A DNA stretch of 64,000 nucleotides from Actinomadura rubteroloni (GTDB lineage Bacteria > Actinomycetota > Actinomycetes > Streptosporangiales > Streptosporangiaceae): positions 1,426,001 through 1,490,000 of the forward strand of contig NZ_MTBP01000002.1 in the NCBI RefSeq assembly GCF_002911665.1, in the 5' to 3' direction. Both the position numbers and the translations under genes were made by a program. Position 1 is the first letter of the stretch; the number at the start of each line of letters is the position of its first letter. Positions 46,301 to 56,131 of this stretch are shown piece by piece. The notes under the pieces were generated by a model. That model was not told the DNA's origin. It ran no database searches and was given only the letters and a program-made list of their open reading frames with translations.

Positions 46301-49300
46301 CCCGCCGGACCGGACGGCCACGGCGTCCGGCGTCCGCGCGACGTGCGCGGCGAACAGCTCCGGCCACGTCGCCGGGGACACGGTCGCGTCGGTGGCGTTC
46401 CAGCCGGTGAGGATCCGCGCGCGTTCGGCCGCGTCGAGCACGGCCAGCTCGCCGATCGGGCGGTGCGGGTCGGCGGCGGCCTGGTCCAGGACGGCCACGA
46501 GCCGCCGCGCCAGCCCCTCCGCCGTCGCCGCGTCGAACAGGTCCGCCGCGTACTGGAACAGGCCGTCGAACCCCGCCGGGGCGCCCGCGTCGTGCCGTTC
46601 GGTGAGCGTCACCGACAGGTCGAACTCGACGGGCTCGTCCGTCCGGCGCGGCAGGGCGCGGACGTCCAGGCCGGGCAGCTCCCACGCGCCCGCCTCGCGC
46701 GGCACGTTCTCCACGCTCAGCATGACCTGGAACAGCGGGTTCCGCGCGAGCGACCGTTCGGGGTTCAGGTCCTCGACCAGCCGCTCGAACGGCAGGTCCT
46801 GGTGGGCGTAGGCGGCGAGGTCGGCGTCGCGGACGCGGTCCAGGAGCTGCGCGAACGTCGGATTGCCGGACAGGTCCGTCCGGAGCACGAGCGTGTTGAC
46901 GAAGAAGCCGATCAGGCCGTCCAGCGCGGGGTCGCCGCGCCCCGCGATGGCCGTGCCGATCGGGAGGTCGTCGCCCGCGCCCATCCGGGTGAGCAGCGCG
47001 GCCAGCGCGGCGTGCGCGACCATGAACATCGTCGCGCGGCGGTCGCGGGCCAGCCCGGTGAGCGCGGCGTGGGTGTCCGCGCCGACGCGCAGCGGCACCG
47101 AGCCGCCCCGCAGCGTGGACGCCGCCGGACGCGGCCGGTCCGTCGGCAGCGCCAGCTCCGCCGGGGCGCCGGCGAGGACGCGGCGCCAGTGGGCGAGCTG
47201 CGCGTCCAGCACGGCGTCGTCCAGGACGTCCCGCTGCCAGAGCGCGTAGTCGGCGTACTGGACGGGCAGCGGCTCCCACTCCGGTGCGCGCCCGGCCAGC
47301 CGGGCCGCGTAGGCGGTGCCGAGGTCGCGGCCGAGGACGCCCATCGACCAGCCGTCCACCGCGATGTGGTGCGCGACCAGCAGCAGCACGTGCTCGTCCG
47401 GCCCCTGCACGAACAGCGTCGCGCGCAGCGGCGGCTCGGCGGCCAGCGCGAACCGGCGCCCGCCCTCGTCCCGCACCGCCGCGTCCAGGTCGGGCACCGA
47501 GCGGACGGTCAGGACCGGCCGGGACGGCAGGACGAGCTGCCGCGGCCCGTCGTCGGTCTCGGGGAAACCCGGGAGGTCGGTCGGGGTCGGTTGGTCGGGG
47601 AAACCCGGGAGGTCGGTCGGGGTCGGTTGGTCGGGGAAACCCGGGAGGTCGGTCGGGGTCGGTTGGTCGGGGAAGATCGTGCGCAGCGATTCGTGGCGGT
47701 CGGCGACGTCGCCGAGCGCGGCCTCCAGCGCCGCCACGTCCAGCTCGCCCGTCATGCGGAGCGCGAGCGGCAGGTTGTAGACGGCGTCCACGTCGTCCTG
47801 CGTCTGCTCCAGCCGGTTGAGGAACCACATGCGGCGCTGCGCGAACGACGGCGGCAGGATCTCCGGCCGCTCCCGCCGCGTCACCGCCGCGCGCGTCCCG
47901 CCGGTCGCGCGGCCCGCCAGCTCGGCGACCTCCGCGACGGTCGGCGCCGTGAACAGCTCGCCGATGCCGATCTCCAGTCCGAGCGCGGCGCGGATCCGGG
48001 CGGTGAGCCGCATCGCCGACAGCGAGTCGCCGCCGAGGTCGAAGAACGAGTCGTCCGCGCCGACGCCGTCCAGGCCGAGGATCTCGGCGAACAGCCCGCA
48101 CAGGACGGCCTCGACGGGCGTCGCGGGGCCGCGTCCGCCCCGGCCGGGGCGTTCGCCGGGGACGGGCAGCGCCGCGCGGTCCACCTTGCCGTTCGCCGTG
48201 ACGGGCAGCGCGTCCAGCACCGTCACCGCCGCCGGGACCATGTACTCGGGCAGCCGCTCGGCCGCGAAGTCCCGCAGCGCCGCGCCCGGCGCGTCCGCGA
48301 CGACGTAGCCGTACAGCTTGGCGTCCCGGACGACCACGACCGCGCGCCGCACCGCCGGATGCCCGGCGAGGACGGCCTCGACCTCGCCCGGCTCCACGCG
48401 GTACCCGCGGATCTTGACCTGCGCGTCGGCGCGTCCGCCGAAGACCAGCACGCCGTCGCGGGTCCAGCGGGCGCGGTCGCCCGTCCGGTACATCCGGCCG
48501 CCGCCGAACGGGTCGGCGACGAAGCGCTCGGCGGTGAGCGCCGGACGGTCCAGGTACCCGCGCGCCACGCCGAGCCCCGCGATGTACAGCTCACCGGTCA
48601 CCCCGGCCGGGACGGGACGCAGGAACGGGTCGAGGACGTACACCCGGGTGTTGTCGCGCGGCCGTCCGATCGGCAGCACCGCCGGAACGACGCCGCCCGG
48701 CTCAAGCCCGTGGGTCGTAGCGCACAGCGTCGTCTCCGTCGGCCCGTACAGATGCCGGACGGTCACGTCCGGGCACGCCTCCAGCACCCGCGCGACGGCC
48801 CCGGACGCGACGACGTCGCCGCCCGTCAGCACCTCCGCGACCCCGGAAAGGCACCCCGGTGTCTCATCGGCGAGCACACCGAACAGCCCGGCAGTGACAT
48901 GGACGGCCGTCAGCGCGTGCGCACCGATCAGGCGTTCCAGCGCGGCGGCGTCCACCCGTCCCGGCGGGCCGACCGCGACCGTCCCGCCGTGGACGAGCGG
49001 AACCCACAGTTCGTACGTCGAGGCGTCGAACGCGTGCGGCGCGTGCAGCAGCACCCGCCCGCGCGCCGCCGCGCTCCAGCACGAGTCCGCCGCGAGCGCC
49101 GCGACCGCGCCGTGCGCGGCGACGACGCCCTTCGGCGTCCCGGTGGAGCCCGAGGTGAACATGACGTAGGCGGCGTCGTCCGGCCCGACCGGCACCGGCG
49201 GGACCGCGTCCCCGGACGGCCGTTCGGTCAGCACCAGCTTCGTCCCGCCGAGCACCGCGTCCACGCGCGCCGACGGCCAGCCCGTGTCGGCCGGGACGTA

Positions 49301-52300
49301 CGCCGCGCCCGCCTTGACGATCCCGAGCAGCACCGCGACCAGGTCCGGCGAGCGCTCCATCAGCACGCCGACCAGGTCGCCGCGCCGCACGCCGCGCGCC
49401 GCGAGCGCGCCCGCCACGCGGTCGCTCACCGCGTCCAGTTCGGCGTAGGTCCAGGCGCCGGCGACGGCAGGGGCGTCCGGCGTCCGCGCGGCCTGCGCGC
49501 GGAACAGGTCCGGCAGCGTGCGGGCGGGCAGCGCGCGGTCGGTGGCGTTCCACTCGGCGAGCAGGCGCCGGCGCTCGCCGCCGTCCACGATCTCGATCCG
49601 TCCGGCGGGGACGTCCGGGTCCGCCGCGACCTGCTCCAGCACGCGCAGCACGCGCCCGGCGAGGGCCAGCGCGAAGTCGTGGTCGAACGCGTCCGGCCGG
49701 TAGCTGATCCGCAGCCCGCCGCCGGGCGGCATCGACAGGCCGAGCGGGTAGTGGGTGTCCTCGCGGACGCGCGTGCCCGTCACCTCCGGCGGCCCGGACT
49801 CGGCCCGGACGCCGGCGTAGTTCTCCAGCGTCAGCAGCGTGTCGAACACCGCGCCGGACCCGGCCGCGCGCTGGATCTCGGTGAGCCCGAGGTGCTGGTG
49901 GTCGGCGAGCGCGGCCTGCCGGTCCTGGAGGTCGGCGAGCAGGTCGGCGAACGGGCGCGCCGGGTCGAGCCGGACGACCGCCGGGACGGTGTTGATGAAC
50001 AGGCCGAGCATGTCCGCCATGCCGGGCAGCTCGGCGGGACGGCCCGCGACCGTCAGCCCGAACACCGCGTCGCCCCGCCCGGTGAGCTTCCCGACCAGCA
50101 GGCCCCAGACGCCCTGGAGAATCGTGCCGCGCGTCAGCCCGCGCGTGCGGGCCAGCGCGTCCAGCGCGGCGGTGAGCCGGTCGTCCGGCCGGAAGTGCAC
50201 CTTCCCCGACAAGCCGGGCGTGTCCTGGCGGCCGGGCGCGACGAGCGTCGGTTCGTCGATGCCCGCGAGCGCGTCCCGCCACGCCTCCCGCGCCGCCACG
50301 GCGTCCTGGCGGGCCAGCCACTCCAGATAGTCGCGGTAGGGAGTGACGGGACCGAGCGGTTCGCCCCGGTACGCCGTCCACAGCTCGCGGAGCAGGACGG
50401 GCAGCGACCACCCGTCCATCACGATGTGGTGCATCGTGACCGTCATCCGCCACGCGTCGCCGATCCGCACCAGCAGGACGCGCAGCAGCGGCGGGCGCGT
50501 CACGTCGAACCGCCGCGCCCGCTCCTCGTCGGCGAGCCGGTCGGCCCCGGCGGCGTCCGCGACGGCCTCCCGCCACGGCACCGCGACGCGCCCCGCCACC
50601 ACCTGGACGGGCCGGTCGGCGGTCTCGCGGAACCCGGCGCGCAGGCTCGCGTGCCGGTCCAGGACGGTCTGCCACGCCGCCCGCAGCGCGCCGGAGTCCA
50701 GCGGCCCGGCGAGGTCCACCGCGAGCTGTTCGACGTAGACGTCGGTCGCGTCGTCGTCGTAGATCGCGTGGAACAGCAGCCCCTCCTGGAGCGGCGACAG
50801 CGGCAGCACGTCGGCGAGGCCCGGCACCGCGGCCTCCAGCTCCTCGATCCGCCGCTGGTCCAGCGCGACGAGCGGGAAGTCCGCCGGGGTGTGCCCGCCG
50901 CCGCGCCGCGCGGTGTGCGCGACGAGCCCGTCCAGCGCGGCCGTCCAGCCGGACGCGATCTGTTCGGCGGCCTCGTCGGTCACCAGGCGCCGCACGTAGG
51001 ACAGCGTCAGCGTGAGCGCGTCGTCCTGGACGAGCGCCTCGGCCTCCAGCGCGTGCATGACCGGGACGCGCCCGTCGATGCCCTCGGCGAACCAGTGCGT
51101 CCCGGCGGGCCGCCACGCGCCCGTGCCGCCGAACCGGCCGAGGTAGTTGAACCCGATCCGGGGCCGGGGCAGCGCCGCCAGCTCGGCGGCGGCTTCCAGA
51201 TGGCGCAGCAGCCCGAAGCCGAGCCCGTCGCCGGGCACCGCGCGGACCTGCTCCTTGACGCGCTTCAGCGCGCGTCCGGCCGCCGCGTGCCCGGCGCGGA
51301 CGTCGGCCGGGTCGAGCCCGCCGAGGTCGAGCCGGACGGGGTGGATCTCGGTGAACCAGCCGACCGTCCGCGACACCGCGTCGGCGCGGCCGTGGCCCTC
51401 GACGTCCACCAGCAGCGGCCCGCCCGGCGCCAGCGCCGCCGCGAGCGCGGTGAGCAGCACCTCGTCCACGCCCGCGTGGAACGCGGCGGGCACGTCGGCG
51501 AGCAGCGCGGCGGCGGTCCGCGCCGGGACGGTCACGGTGATCTTCCCCGTGCCCGCGTACCGGTCGATCGCGGGGTCGGGGGCGGCGACGGGCGCGTGGT
51601 CGGGGCCGGCGAGGATCCGCTTCCACTCGGGCAGTTCGGGCCGCCGCCGCGCCGCCTCGGCGGCCAGCGACCGCGCCCAGGTCGGGAACGCGGTCGGCAC
51701 CGGTTCGAGCGCCGGCGCGCGGCCCGCCGCCAGCGCTTCGTAGGCCTCGGCGAGGTCGGGCAGCAGGACGCGCCAGGACACGCCGTCCACCGCGACGTGC
51801 GCGATCGTCAGCAGCAGCCGGCCGGGATCGCCCTCGAACCAGACCGCGTCGATCATCGCGCCCGCGCGCGGGTCGACGCACGCGGCGACGTCGGCGGCCG
51901 GGTCGGCGCGGCGGACGCTGATCTCGGCGTCCGGCCCGTCCGGGACGAGCAGCCCGCCGGACGGGGCCGTCCGCGCCCGCAGCACGCCGTGGTGCGCCGC
52001 GAGCGCGTGCAGCGCGCCGCGCAGGACGTCCAGGTCGAGCCCGGACGGGACGGTGACCAGCGCGGACTGGTAGAAGCCGGGCGCGTGCGCGAGGTCCCCT
52101 GCGCGTTCCATCAGCTCCAGCAGCACCGGCGTCGGCGGCGCCTCGCCGGTCGCCGTGTCGTGCTCGGCCGCTCCGTCCAGGACGGTCGCGCCGGCGGCCA
52201 GCGCGGCGGGCGTCCGCAGCCGGAACACCTGCCGCGTCGTGACCGCGTAGCCCGCGCGGCGCGCCCGCGCGACCAGCGACATCGACAGGATCGAGTCGCC

Positions 52301-53824
52301 GCCGAGCGCGAAGAACGAGGTGTCCGCGCCGACCTCGGCGGCGCCGAGCAGCGCGGCGAACAGGCCGCAGAACGTCTCCTCGGCGGGCGTGGCGGGCGCG
52401 CGTCCGGCGGCCGGGCCGGACGGTTCGGGCAGCGCGGCCCGGTCGAGCTTGCCGTTGCGGGTGAGCGGCAGCGCGTCCAGCGGGACGACCGCCGCCGGGA
52501 CCATGTACTCCGGCAGCCGCTCCCGCGCGTAGGCGGTCAGCGCGGCGGCGTCCACCGACGCCGGGACAGGGTAGGCGACGAGCCGCGCCCGCTCCCCCCG
52601 CGCGACGACCGCGACCCGCTCGACGTCCGGATGCGCCGCCAGCACCGCTTCGATCTCGCCCGGTTCGACCCGGAAGCCACGGATCTTGACCTGCTCGTCG
52701 GCGCGGCCGGCGAAGTACAGCAGGCCGTCGGACCGGCGTGCGAGGTCGCCGGTCCGATATAAGCGGCCGGTACCGAACGGGTTCGCCACGAACCGCTCGG
52801 CGGTGAGCGCGGGGCGCCCGTCGTAGCCGCGTGCGAGGCAGGGACCCGCGATGTACAGCTCGCCGACCGTCCCGTCGGGCACCGGGCGCAGCCGGTCGTC
52901 CAGCAGATGGACCCCGGCGCCGTCGCGGGGCGCGCCGATCGGCAGGGCGTCCGGGGCCGCGTCGCCGGGGCCGATCCGATGGGTCGTCGCGCACAGCGTC
53001 GCCTCGGTCGGGCCGTACAGGTGCCGGACGGTCAGTTCGGGGAACGCCCGCCGCACCGCCGCGACGGCGCCGGGCGCGACCACGTCGCCGCCGGTCAGGA
53101 CGTCGGCCAGGCCCGCCAGCACGCCGGTGTCCTCGGCCGCGAGCGCGCCGAACAGCCCGGCCGTCAGGTGGACGGCCGTCACATCGTGCGCGCGGATCAC
53201 CCGCCGCAGCCGTTCCGCGTCGATCGGCCCGTCCGGGGCCACCACGACCGTGCCGCCGTTGGCGAGCGGCACCCACAACTCCAGCACGGACGCGTCGAAC
53301 GCGTGCGGCGCGTGGAACAGCACGCGCCCGCGTCCGATGTCGCCCCAGCACGCGGCCGTCGCCAGCTCCGCCAGCGCGCCCTGCGTCACCGCGACGCCCT
53401 TCGGCTCGCCCGTCGAACCGGACGTGTACATGACATAAGCGACGTCGTCCGGCCCCAGGTCCGGGTCGTCGCCCGCGCCGGACAGGTCCGCGCTCGTGAT
53501 CGTGCAGGCGACGTCCGCCAGCACCCGTTCGCGCCGCGCCGCCGGCCACGCCGGGTCCACCGGGACGTACGCCGCGCCCGCCCGCATCACGCCGAGCAGC
53601 ACCGCGACGAGGTCGGCCGACCGGTCCAGGACGACCCCGACCCGGTCCCCGCGCCGGACGCCGCGCGCGGCCAGGCCCCCCGAGAGCCGACCGGACGCGG
53701 CGTCCAGCGCGGCGTAGGTGAGGGTCCGGTCGTCGTCCACGACCGCGGGCGCGTCGGGCGCGCACCGCGCCCGGTCCGCGACGAGCGCGACGAGCGTGGC
53801 CGCCGGCGGGGCACCTTCGAGCAT
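43382..53824 (-). CDS. NRPS subunit 1: initiation module and modules 2-3
   Basis: A 3480-residue NRPS protein that starts directly with an A domain, so there is no starter C domain and no lipoinitiation. A1 is about 15-470, T1 Ser511 (GGDSI) and E1 about 560-985. C2 has HHIVMDGW from His1132, A2 is about 1445-1895 and T2 Ser1934. C3 is about 1985-2440 (HHIAVDGW from His2152), A3 about 2475-2955, T3 Ser3001 and E3 about 3045-3480 ([10 protein letters not shown] from His3147). A1 reads DALHLGLLCK and A2 DAYHLGLLCK, both Hpg-type codes. A3 reads DALSLATVIK, unassigned. The predicted start of the peptide is D-Hpg, L-Hpg, D-X. E1 has [10 protein letters not shown], so the first His of the HHxxxD motif is Ala while the catalytic second His (676) is kept. 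C3 carries a 12-residue tandem repeat near residues 2053-2088. The ATG at 53824 is preceded by GGAGG at 9 nt. Confidence 0.96.
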   Translation of the reverse strand: MLEGAPPAATLVALVADRARCAPDAPAVVDDDRTLTYAALDAASGRLSGGLAARGVRRGDRVGVVLDRSADLVAVLLGVMRAGAAYVPVDPAWPAARRERVLADVACTITSADLSGAGDDPDLGPDDVAYVMYTSGSTGEPKGVAVTQGALAELATAACWGDIGRGRVLFHAPHAFDASVLELWVPLANGGTVVVAPDGPIDAERLRRVIRAHDVTAVHLTAGLFGALAAEDTGVLAGLADVLTGGDVVAPGAVAAVRRAFPELTVRHLYGPTEATLCATTHRIGPGDAAPDALPIGAPRDGAGVHLLDDRLRPVPDGTVGELYIAGPCLARGYDGRPALTAERFVANPFGTGRLYRTGDLARRSDGLLYFAGRADEQVKIRGFRVEPGEIEAVLAAHPDVERVAVVARGERARLVAYPVPASVDAAALTAYARERLPEYMVPAAVVPLDALPLTRNGKLDRAALPEPSGPAAGRAPATPAEETFCGLFAALLGAAEVGADTSFFALGGDSILSMSLVARARRAGYAVTTRQVFRLRTPAALAAGATVLDGAAEHDTATGEAPPTPVLLELMERAGDLAHAPGFYQSALVTVPSGLDLDVLRGALHALAAHHGVLRARTAPSGGLLVPDGPDAEISVRRADPAADVAACVDPRAGAMIDAVWFEGDPGRLLLTIAHVAVDGVSWRVLLPDLAEAYEALAAGRAPALEPVPTAFPTWARSLAAEAARRRPELPEWKRILAGPDHAPVAAPDPAIDRYAGTGKITVTVPARTAAALLADVPAAFHAGVDEVLLTALAAALAPGGPLLVDVEGHGRADAVSRTVGWFTEIHPVRLDLGGLDPADVRAGHAAAGRALKRVKEQVRAVPGDGLGFGLLRHLEAAAELAALPRPRIGFNYLGRFGGTGAWRPAGTHWFAEGIDGRVPVMHALEAEALVQDDALTLTLSYVRRLVTDEAAEQIASGWTAALDGLVAHTARRGGGHTPADFPLVALDQRRIEELEAAVPGLADVLPLSPLQEGLLFHAIYDDDATDVYVEQLAVDLAGPLDSGALRAAWQTVLDRHASLRAGFRETADRPVQVVAGRVAVPWREAVADAAGADRLADEERARRFDVTRPPLLRVLLVRIGDAWRMTVTMHHIVMDGWSLPVLLRELWTAYRGEPLGPVTPYRDYLEWLARQDAVAAREAWRDALAGIDEPTLVAPGRQDTPGLSGKVHFRPDDRLTAALDALARTRGLTRGTILQGVWGLLVGKLTGRGDAVFGLTVAGRPAELPGMADMLGLFINTVPAVVRLDPARPFADLLADLQDRQAALADHQHLGLTEIQRAAGSGAVFDTLLTLENYAGVRAESGPPEVTGTRVREDTHYPLGLSMPPGGGLRISYRPDAFDHDFALALAGRVLRVLEQVAADPDVPAGRIEIVDGGERRRLLAEWNATDRALPARTLPDLFRAQAARTPDAPAVAGAWTYAELDAVSDRVAGALAARGVRRGDLVGVLMERSPDLVAVLLGIVKAGAAYVPADTGWPSARVDAVLGGTKLVLTERPSGDAVPPVPVGPDDAAYVMFTSGSTGTPKGVVAAHGAVAALAADSCWSAAARGRVLLHAPHAFDASTYELWVPLVHGGTVAVGPPGRVDAAALERLIGAHALTAVHVTAGLFGVLADETPGCLSGVAEVLTGGDVVASGAVARVLEACPDVTVRHLYGPTETTLCATTHGLEPGGVVPAVLPIGRPRDNTRVYVLDPFLRPVPAGVTGELYIAGLGVARGYLDRPALTAERFVADPFGGGRMYRTGDRARWTRDGVLVFGGRADAQVKIRGYRVEPGEVEAVLAGHPAVRRAVVVVRDAKLYGYVVADAPGAALRDFAAERLPEYMVPAAVTVLDALPVTANGKVDRAALPVPGERPGRGGRGPATPVEAVLCGLFAEILGLDGVGADDSFFDLGGDSLSAMRLTARIRAALGLEIGIGELFTAPTVAEVAELAGRATGGTRAAVTRRERPEILPPSFAQRRMWFLNRLEQTQDDVDAVYNLPLALRMTGELDVAALEAALGDVADRHESLRTIFPDQPTPTDLPGFPDQPTPTDLPGFPDQPTPTDLPGFPETDDGPRQLVLPSRPVLTVRSVPDLDAAVRDEGGRRFALAAEPPLRATLFVQGPDEHVLLLVAHHIAVDGWSMGVLGRDLGTAYAARLAGRAPEWEPLPVQYADYALWQRDVLDDAVLDAQLAHWRRVLAGAPAELALPTDRPRPAASTLRGGSVPLRVGADTHAALTGLARDRRATMFMVAHAALAALLTRMGAGDDLPIGTAIAGRGDPALDGLIGFFVNTLVLRTDLSGNPTFAQLLDRVRDADLAAYAHQDLPFERLVEDLNPERSLARNPLFQVMLSVENVPREAGAWELPGLDVRALPRRTDEPVEFDLSVTLTERHDAGAPAGFDGLFQYAADLFDAATAEGLARRLVAVLDQAAADPHRPIGELAVLDAAERARILTGWNATDATVSPATWPELFAAHVARTPDAVAVRSGGDALTYAELDDRSARLAGHLRSLGVGPETVVALCLPRGVDWPVAQLAVWRAGGAFVPLDPEHPAERLAHIVADSGAALVIGTGDTLGPFDAPTTTPDVLGPPLRADVRPGQLAYVIYTSGSTGRPKGVAIEHRGLVNLATALRPALGVAPGTVALQFASFGFDAAVLDVAVVLGGGGTLAVATAEERAEPDALAAMIRSAGVSVASVVPSLLGVLDPDAVPGVRRWVLGAELLTADLAARWTARSTVWNTYGPTEGTVIATSGPVDAGITAEDRPPAVGRPLTNTRLYVLDEKLRPVPPGVVGELYLTGVGLARGYAGRPDLTAERFVACPFRPGGARMYRTGDRARWTAGGELLFAGRADEQVKIRGFRVEPGEVASVLAAHPDVAQAAVVVQDGRLVAYTVGGGADALRAHVAARVPDYMVPSAFVALDALPLTVNGKLDRAALPVPSAASAEDAREPATPAEELLCGLFADVLGLERVGPDDSFFALGGDSILSMALVARARRSGLVLGVREVFRRRTPAALAAVATALTDPAAADVPATGAVPLTPVMRELLAGPDAERAVQSAVLAVPADLDAGRLADALRAVIDHHDVLRARLEGDALVVLPSGAPFALGAGVALDGPLLGAALSPGRLELVAHHLVIDGVSWQILLPDLRAAYEGRPLEATGTSFRHWARALADQAADRVAELPDWIRLLDGPSLRITDAPVTPGPARETAATLDAATTEALLTRVTAAFHAGMDEILLAALTAALTETWRRRGRDTSGGLLVDVERHGREPLAEGMDLSRTVGWFTAVHPVRLDAGALDLAAVRAGGPDAGTLVKRVKEQVRAVPGDGLGFGLLRRVHPGTGPVLAALPAPGIAFNYLGRTPAAASGDWRRLGERAAGDVPVRHALDVMARITDGPVLTLTLASPPGALDPADAREIADGWAAALTGLAAHTGGGHTPSDFLLSTLDQHEIDLLEADLADEGGPR
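47561..47668. repeat. Three perfect 36-bp tandem repeats inside an NRPS C domain
   Basis: Copies at 47561-47596, 47597-47632 and 47633-47668 are identical. The unit begins GGGGAAACCCGGGAGGTCGG on the plus strand. Being a multiple of 3, it adds in-frame copies of [12 protein letters not shown] to the C domain of module 3, after the conserved ESLRTI segment (about residues 2053-2088). No other C domain in the window has more than one copy. Confidence 0.97.
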
Positions 53825-53866
53825 CTCGGACGTCCTCCCTCGCTACCGAACCCCGGGCTCCGCCGC

Positions 53867-54310
53867 CTACTTGGTCGGCGGCGGGCTCGACTTGATCTGC
53901 ACGGGGCCGCTCGGCGCGCCGGGCCCGCCCGGACCGCCGGGACCGCCGGGCGGCGCGCCGCCGGGGCCGCCCTGCTGCGGGTTCGCCGAGGCCGGGGCGC
54001 CCTTGGGGGCGAGCGGCTGGCACGCCTTGGACGCCTCGGTGAACGTCTTGGAGTTGGGGTCGATGCCCGAGTCCTTCGACAACTGGAGCTGGCCGCCGGG
54101 GCCGGGCGCCGGGAAGTTCTTCAGGCCGTGCGAGCGCATGCAGTCCACGAACGCCTGGGCGCTGCTCTTCGGCGACGGCGACGGGTCGGCCTTCTTCTTG
54201 CCGTCCGAGCCGCCGCACGCGCCCGCTAAGAGCGCCACGGCGGCGAGCCCCGCCGCGAAGTACCGGCGGCGCGCCGTCCGGGGAGCCGGGGGAAACTGCG
54301 CAGAATTCAT
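53867..54310 (-). CDS. Secreted lipoprotein with one CMR-type repeat
   Basis: A 147-residue predicted lipoprotein. It has an RTARRR n-region, a hydrophobic core and the lipobox LAGAC with Cys32, then GGSDGKKK. The mature part has a single CMR-type motif (FVDCMRSHGLKNFPAPG, Cys57, closing TEASKACQP, Cys97). A Gly/Pro tail follows (repeated GGPGGP near 115-131) that is probably disordered. It is a paralogue of the protein at 4486-5067: both share CMR, FP and SGIDP followed by KAC. The gene ends 42 bp before the first NRPS gene and is co-directional, so it is likely the first gene of that transcript. The start at 54310 places the signal peptide at the N-terminus; an in-frame ATG at 54346 is possible. 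The role is unknown. Confidence 0.82.
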   Translation of the reverse strand: MNSAQFPPAPRTARRRYFAAGLAAVALLAGACGGSDGKKKADPSPSPKSSAQAFVDCMRSHGLKNFPAPGPGGQLQLSKDSGIDPNSKTFTEASKACQPLAPKGAPASANPQQGGPGGAPPGGPGGPGGPGAPSGPVQIKSSPPPTK

Positions 54311-54393
54311 GTCAGTCCGATTTCTCGAAAGCGGAATCGTCGCCATGCCGGGGAGTCGGTCGCATTCGGCACATCGGCGCTCAGGCAAGGCCG

Positions 54394-54423
54394 ACCGTAA
54401 CCCCGCCGTGTCGCGCCGGGCAA
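54394..54423 (-). promoter_or_regulatory. Candidate promoter of the lipoprotein-NRPS transcript
   Basis: On the minus strand TTGCCC (54418-54423) and TACGGT (54394-54399) are 18 bp apart, a fair match to a vegetative actinomycete promoter. The predicted start would be near 54387, giving a leader of about 75 nt before the lipoprotein ATG. It is the best candidate in the 54311-54598 gap, read by eye only. Confidence 0.4.
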
Positions 54424-54507
54424 GAACGGGACTGCGCAGATGGACACCCGGCGCCCAGGCCGCCACTAGCTGCGGGTATATCACCGGACGCGGGTTCTTC
54501 CGAGGGC

Positions 54508-54538
54508 CGTCCAACCGCGTGACCGGACCGGTTGGACG
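54508..54538 (-). terminator. Hairpin downstream of the type III PKS operon
   Basis: A 10-bp perfect stem (CGTCCAACCG at 54508-54517 with CGGTTGGACG at 54529-54538) and an 11-nt loop, 60 bp past the stop of the FAD oxidoreductase. With the hairpin at 54545 it separates the PKS operon from the NRPS transcript, which runs in the same direction. Confidence 0.6.
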
Positions 54539-54544
54539 CTTTCT

Positions 54545-54570
54545 CCGCCGGAATATCATTCCTCCGGCGG
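54545..54570 (-). terminator. Second hairpin downstream of the type III PKS operon
   Basis: An 8-bp GC-rich stem (CCGCCGGA at 54545-54552 with TCCGGCGG at 54563-54570) around a 10-nt AT-rich loop, 28 bp past the FAD oxidoreductase stop. It probably acts in tandem with the hairpin at 54508-54538. Confidence 0.6.
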
Positions 54571-54598
54571 CGTACTCAAGCGTCCAATCCCTTTTCGC

Positions 54599-55612
54599 TC
54601 AGGCGAGCGCCCGGACCGCGAGCCCGAACACCGCGGGCAGCGCGTGCGCGGCGGGCACGATGAGCCGTCCGGGCACCGGGCGGCGCCGCGCCCGCAGCAG
54701 CGCGCCGGTCAGCAGCCGGTGCCGCCGCGACAGCGCCCGCCACTCCCCCTCGTAGGCTTCCGGACGTCCCGCCGCCAGGCACGCGGCGAGCGCGGCGGCC
54801 GACCGCAGCGCCAGCGACACGCCCTCGCCGGTGAGGGCGTCGGTGTACCCGGCCGCGTCGCCGACGAGCAGGACCCGTCCGGCGACCCGGCGCCGCGCCC
54901 GCCGCCGCAGCGGCCCCGCGCCCCGCACGTCCGTCGCGGGCGGGCCGGTGAGCCGTGCGCGCAGCGCCGGGAAGTCCGCGAGCCGGTCGTCGTAGGGCCG
55001 TCCGGACGGGCCGAGCACCGCCACGCCGACCAGGTCGTCGGCGACGGGCGTCACGTACGCCTCGCCGTCCCCGGCCCAGTGGACCTCGACGACGTCCGCC
55101 CACGGCGCGACGCGGAAGTGGCGGCGCAGGCCGTAGCGGCGCGGGGCGCGGACGGGCGCGTCCAGCCCGAGCGCGGCGCGCAGCGGGGAGTGCAGGCCGT
55201 CGGCGGCGACGAGCCAGCGGGCGCGGCGGCCGTCGGCGGTGACCGAGGCGCCGTCCTGCCGGACGTCCCGGACGCGTCCCGGCTCGACCACGACGCCCGC
55301 CTCCCGCGCGCACCGCAGCAGCGCCGCGTGCAGTTCGGTCCGCCGGACGCCGCGCCCGGCGCCGTCGTGGAAGCGGGCCTCGGCGGTGCGGCGCCCGTCC
55401 AGGTACCGGATGCCGTGCAGCGGACGGCCGGCGGGCGCGACGCCGAGGTCGCACAGCGCGGCGACGCCGCCGGGCATCAGCCCCTCGCCGCACGCCTTGT
55501 CCACCGGCCCCGGCCTCGGCTCGACCACGACGGCCTCCAGGCCCGCCCGCGCCGCGCAGATCGCGGTGGCGAGCCCGGCCGGCCCGCCGCCCGCCACCAG
55601 GACGTCGATCAC
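54599..55612 (-). CDS. FAD-dependent oxidoreductase of the type III PKS cassette (geranylgeranyl-reductase-like)
   Basis: A 337-residue flavoprotein. The N-terminal dinucleotide-binding motif VLVAGGGPAGLATAICAARA is at about residues 4-23. The CGEGLMPGG segment seen in geranylgeranyl reductase-like and PHBH-fold enzymes follows, then the second FAD motif GDAAGYTDALTGEG. The start is a GTG inside GTGA overlapping the methyltransferase stop by 4 nt, showing translational coupling. In the srs locus of Streptomyces griseus a type III PKS, a methyltransferase and a flavoprotein hydroxylase act in order on alkylresorcinols. By that analogy this enzyme would oxidise the ring of the polyketide product; hydroxylation versus reduction cannot be decided here. 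It is the last gene of its operon, followed by two hairpins. Confidence 0.88.
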   Translation of the reverse strand: MIDVLVAGGGPAGLATAICAARAGLEAVVVEPRPGPVDKACGEGLMPGGVAALCDLGVAPAGRPLHGIRYLDGRRTAEARFHDGAGRGVRRTELHAALLRCAREAGVVVEPGRVRDVRQDGASVTADGRRARWLVAADGLHSPLRAALGLDAPVRAPRRYGLRRHFRVAPWADVVEVHWAGDGEAYVTPVADDLVGVAVLGPSGRPYDDRLADFPALRARLTGPPATDVRGAGPLRRRARRRVAGRVLLVGDAAGYTDALTGEGVSLALRSAAALAACLAAGRPEAYEGEWRALSRRHRLLTGALLRARRRPVPGRLIVPAAHALPAVFGLAVRALA

Positions 55613-56124
55613 GGGCCGAGTGCCGTCAGCGCGGCGTCCTCGCAGCGGATCCGCACGGCCAGCACGACCGCGTTCGCCGCCGTGAACGCCAGCGCGGTGA
55701 TCCACGCGCTGTGGACGAGCGGCAACGCCACCCCTTCCACTACGACCGCGACGTAGTTGGGATGGCTGAACAACCGGTAGGGGCCGCGCGTCACGCGTCC
55801 GAGGCCCGGCACGACGACGACGCGGGTGTTCCACTGCCGTCCGAGCGCCGCGATGCACCACCACCGCAGCGCCTGCGCCGCGACGACCAGCGCGACCATC
55901 GTCCAGCCGAGCGCGGGGACGAACGGCCGCGCCGCGAGATCGGTCTCCAGCAGGCACCCGGCCAGCAGCCCGGTGTGCAGGACGACCATCGCCGGGAGCT
56001 GCCCCGAGTCGCGGACGGACCCGCCGCGCGCGAGGCTCCACCGCAGGTTGGCGCGGGCGACGGCCGTCTCGGCGAGCCGTTCGGCGGCGACGGCGAGGAC
56101 GAGCGCGACGTACCAGGGCGACAT
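55609..56124 (-). CDS. Isoprenylcysteine carboxyl methyltransferase-like membrane protein
   Basis: A 171-residue membrane protein with about four or five hydrophobic segments. It has the ICMT/PEMT-like C-terminal signature: GRQWNTRV, GPYRLFSHPNYVAV and a later RCEDAAL. Family members bind S-adenosylmethionine at the membrane and methylate lipophilic substrates. Next to a type III PKS the usual actinobacterial reading is an O-methyltransferase for an alkylresorcinol- or alkylquinone-like product, as with SrsB. It starts 7 bp after the PKS stop and overlaps the FAD gene by 4 nt. The ribosome-binding site is weak (CGGAG close to the ATG), so coupling to PKS translation is likely. Confidence 0.88.
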   Translation of the reverse strand: MSPWYVALVLAVAAERLAETAVARANLRWSLARGGSVRDSGQLPAMVVLHTGLLAGCLLETDLAARPFVPALGWTMVALVVAAQALRWWCIAALGRQWNTRVVVVPGLGRVTRGPYRLFSHPNYVAVVVEGVALPLVHSAWITALAFTAANAVVLAVRIRCEDAALTALGP

Positions 56125-56131
56125 CTCCGGC

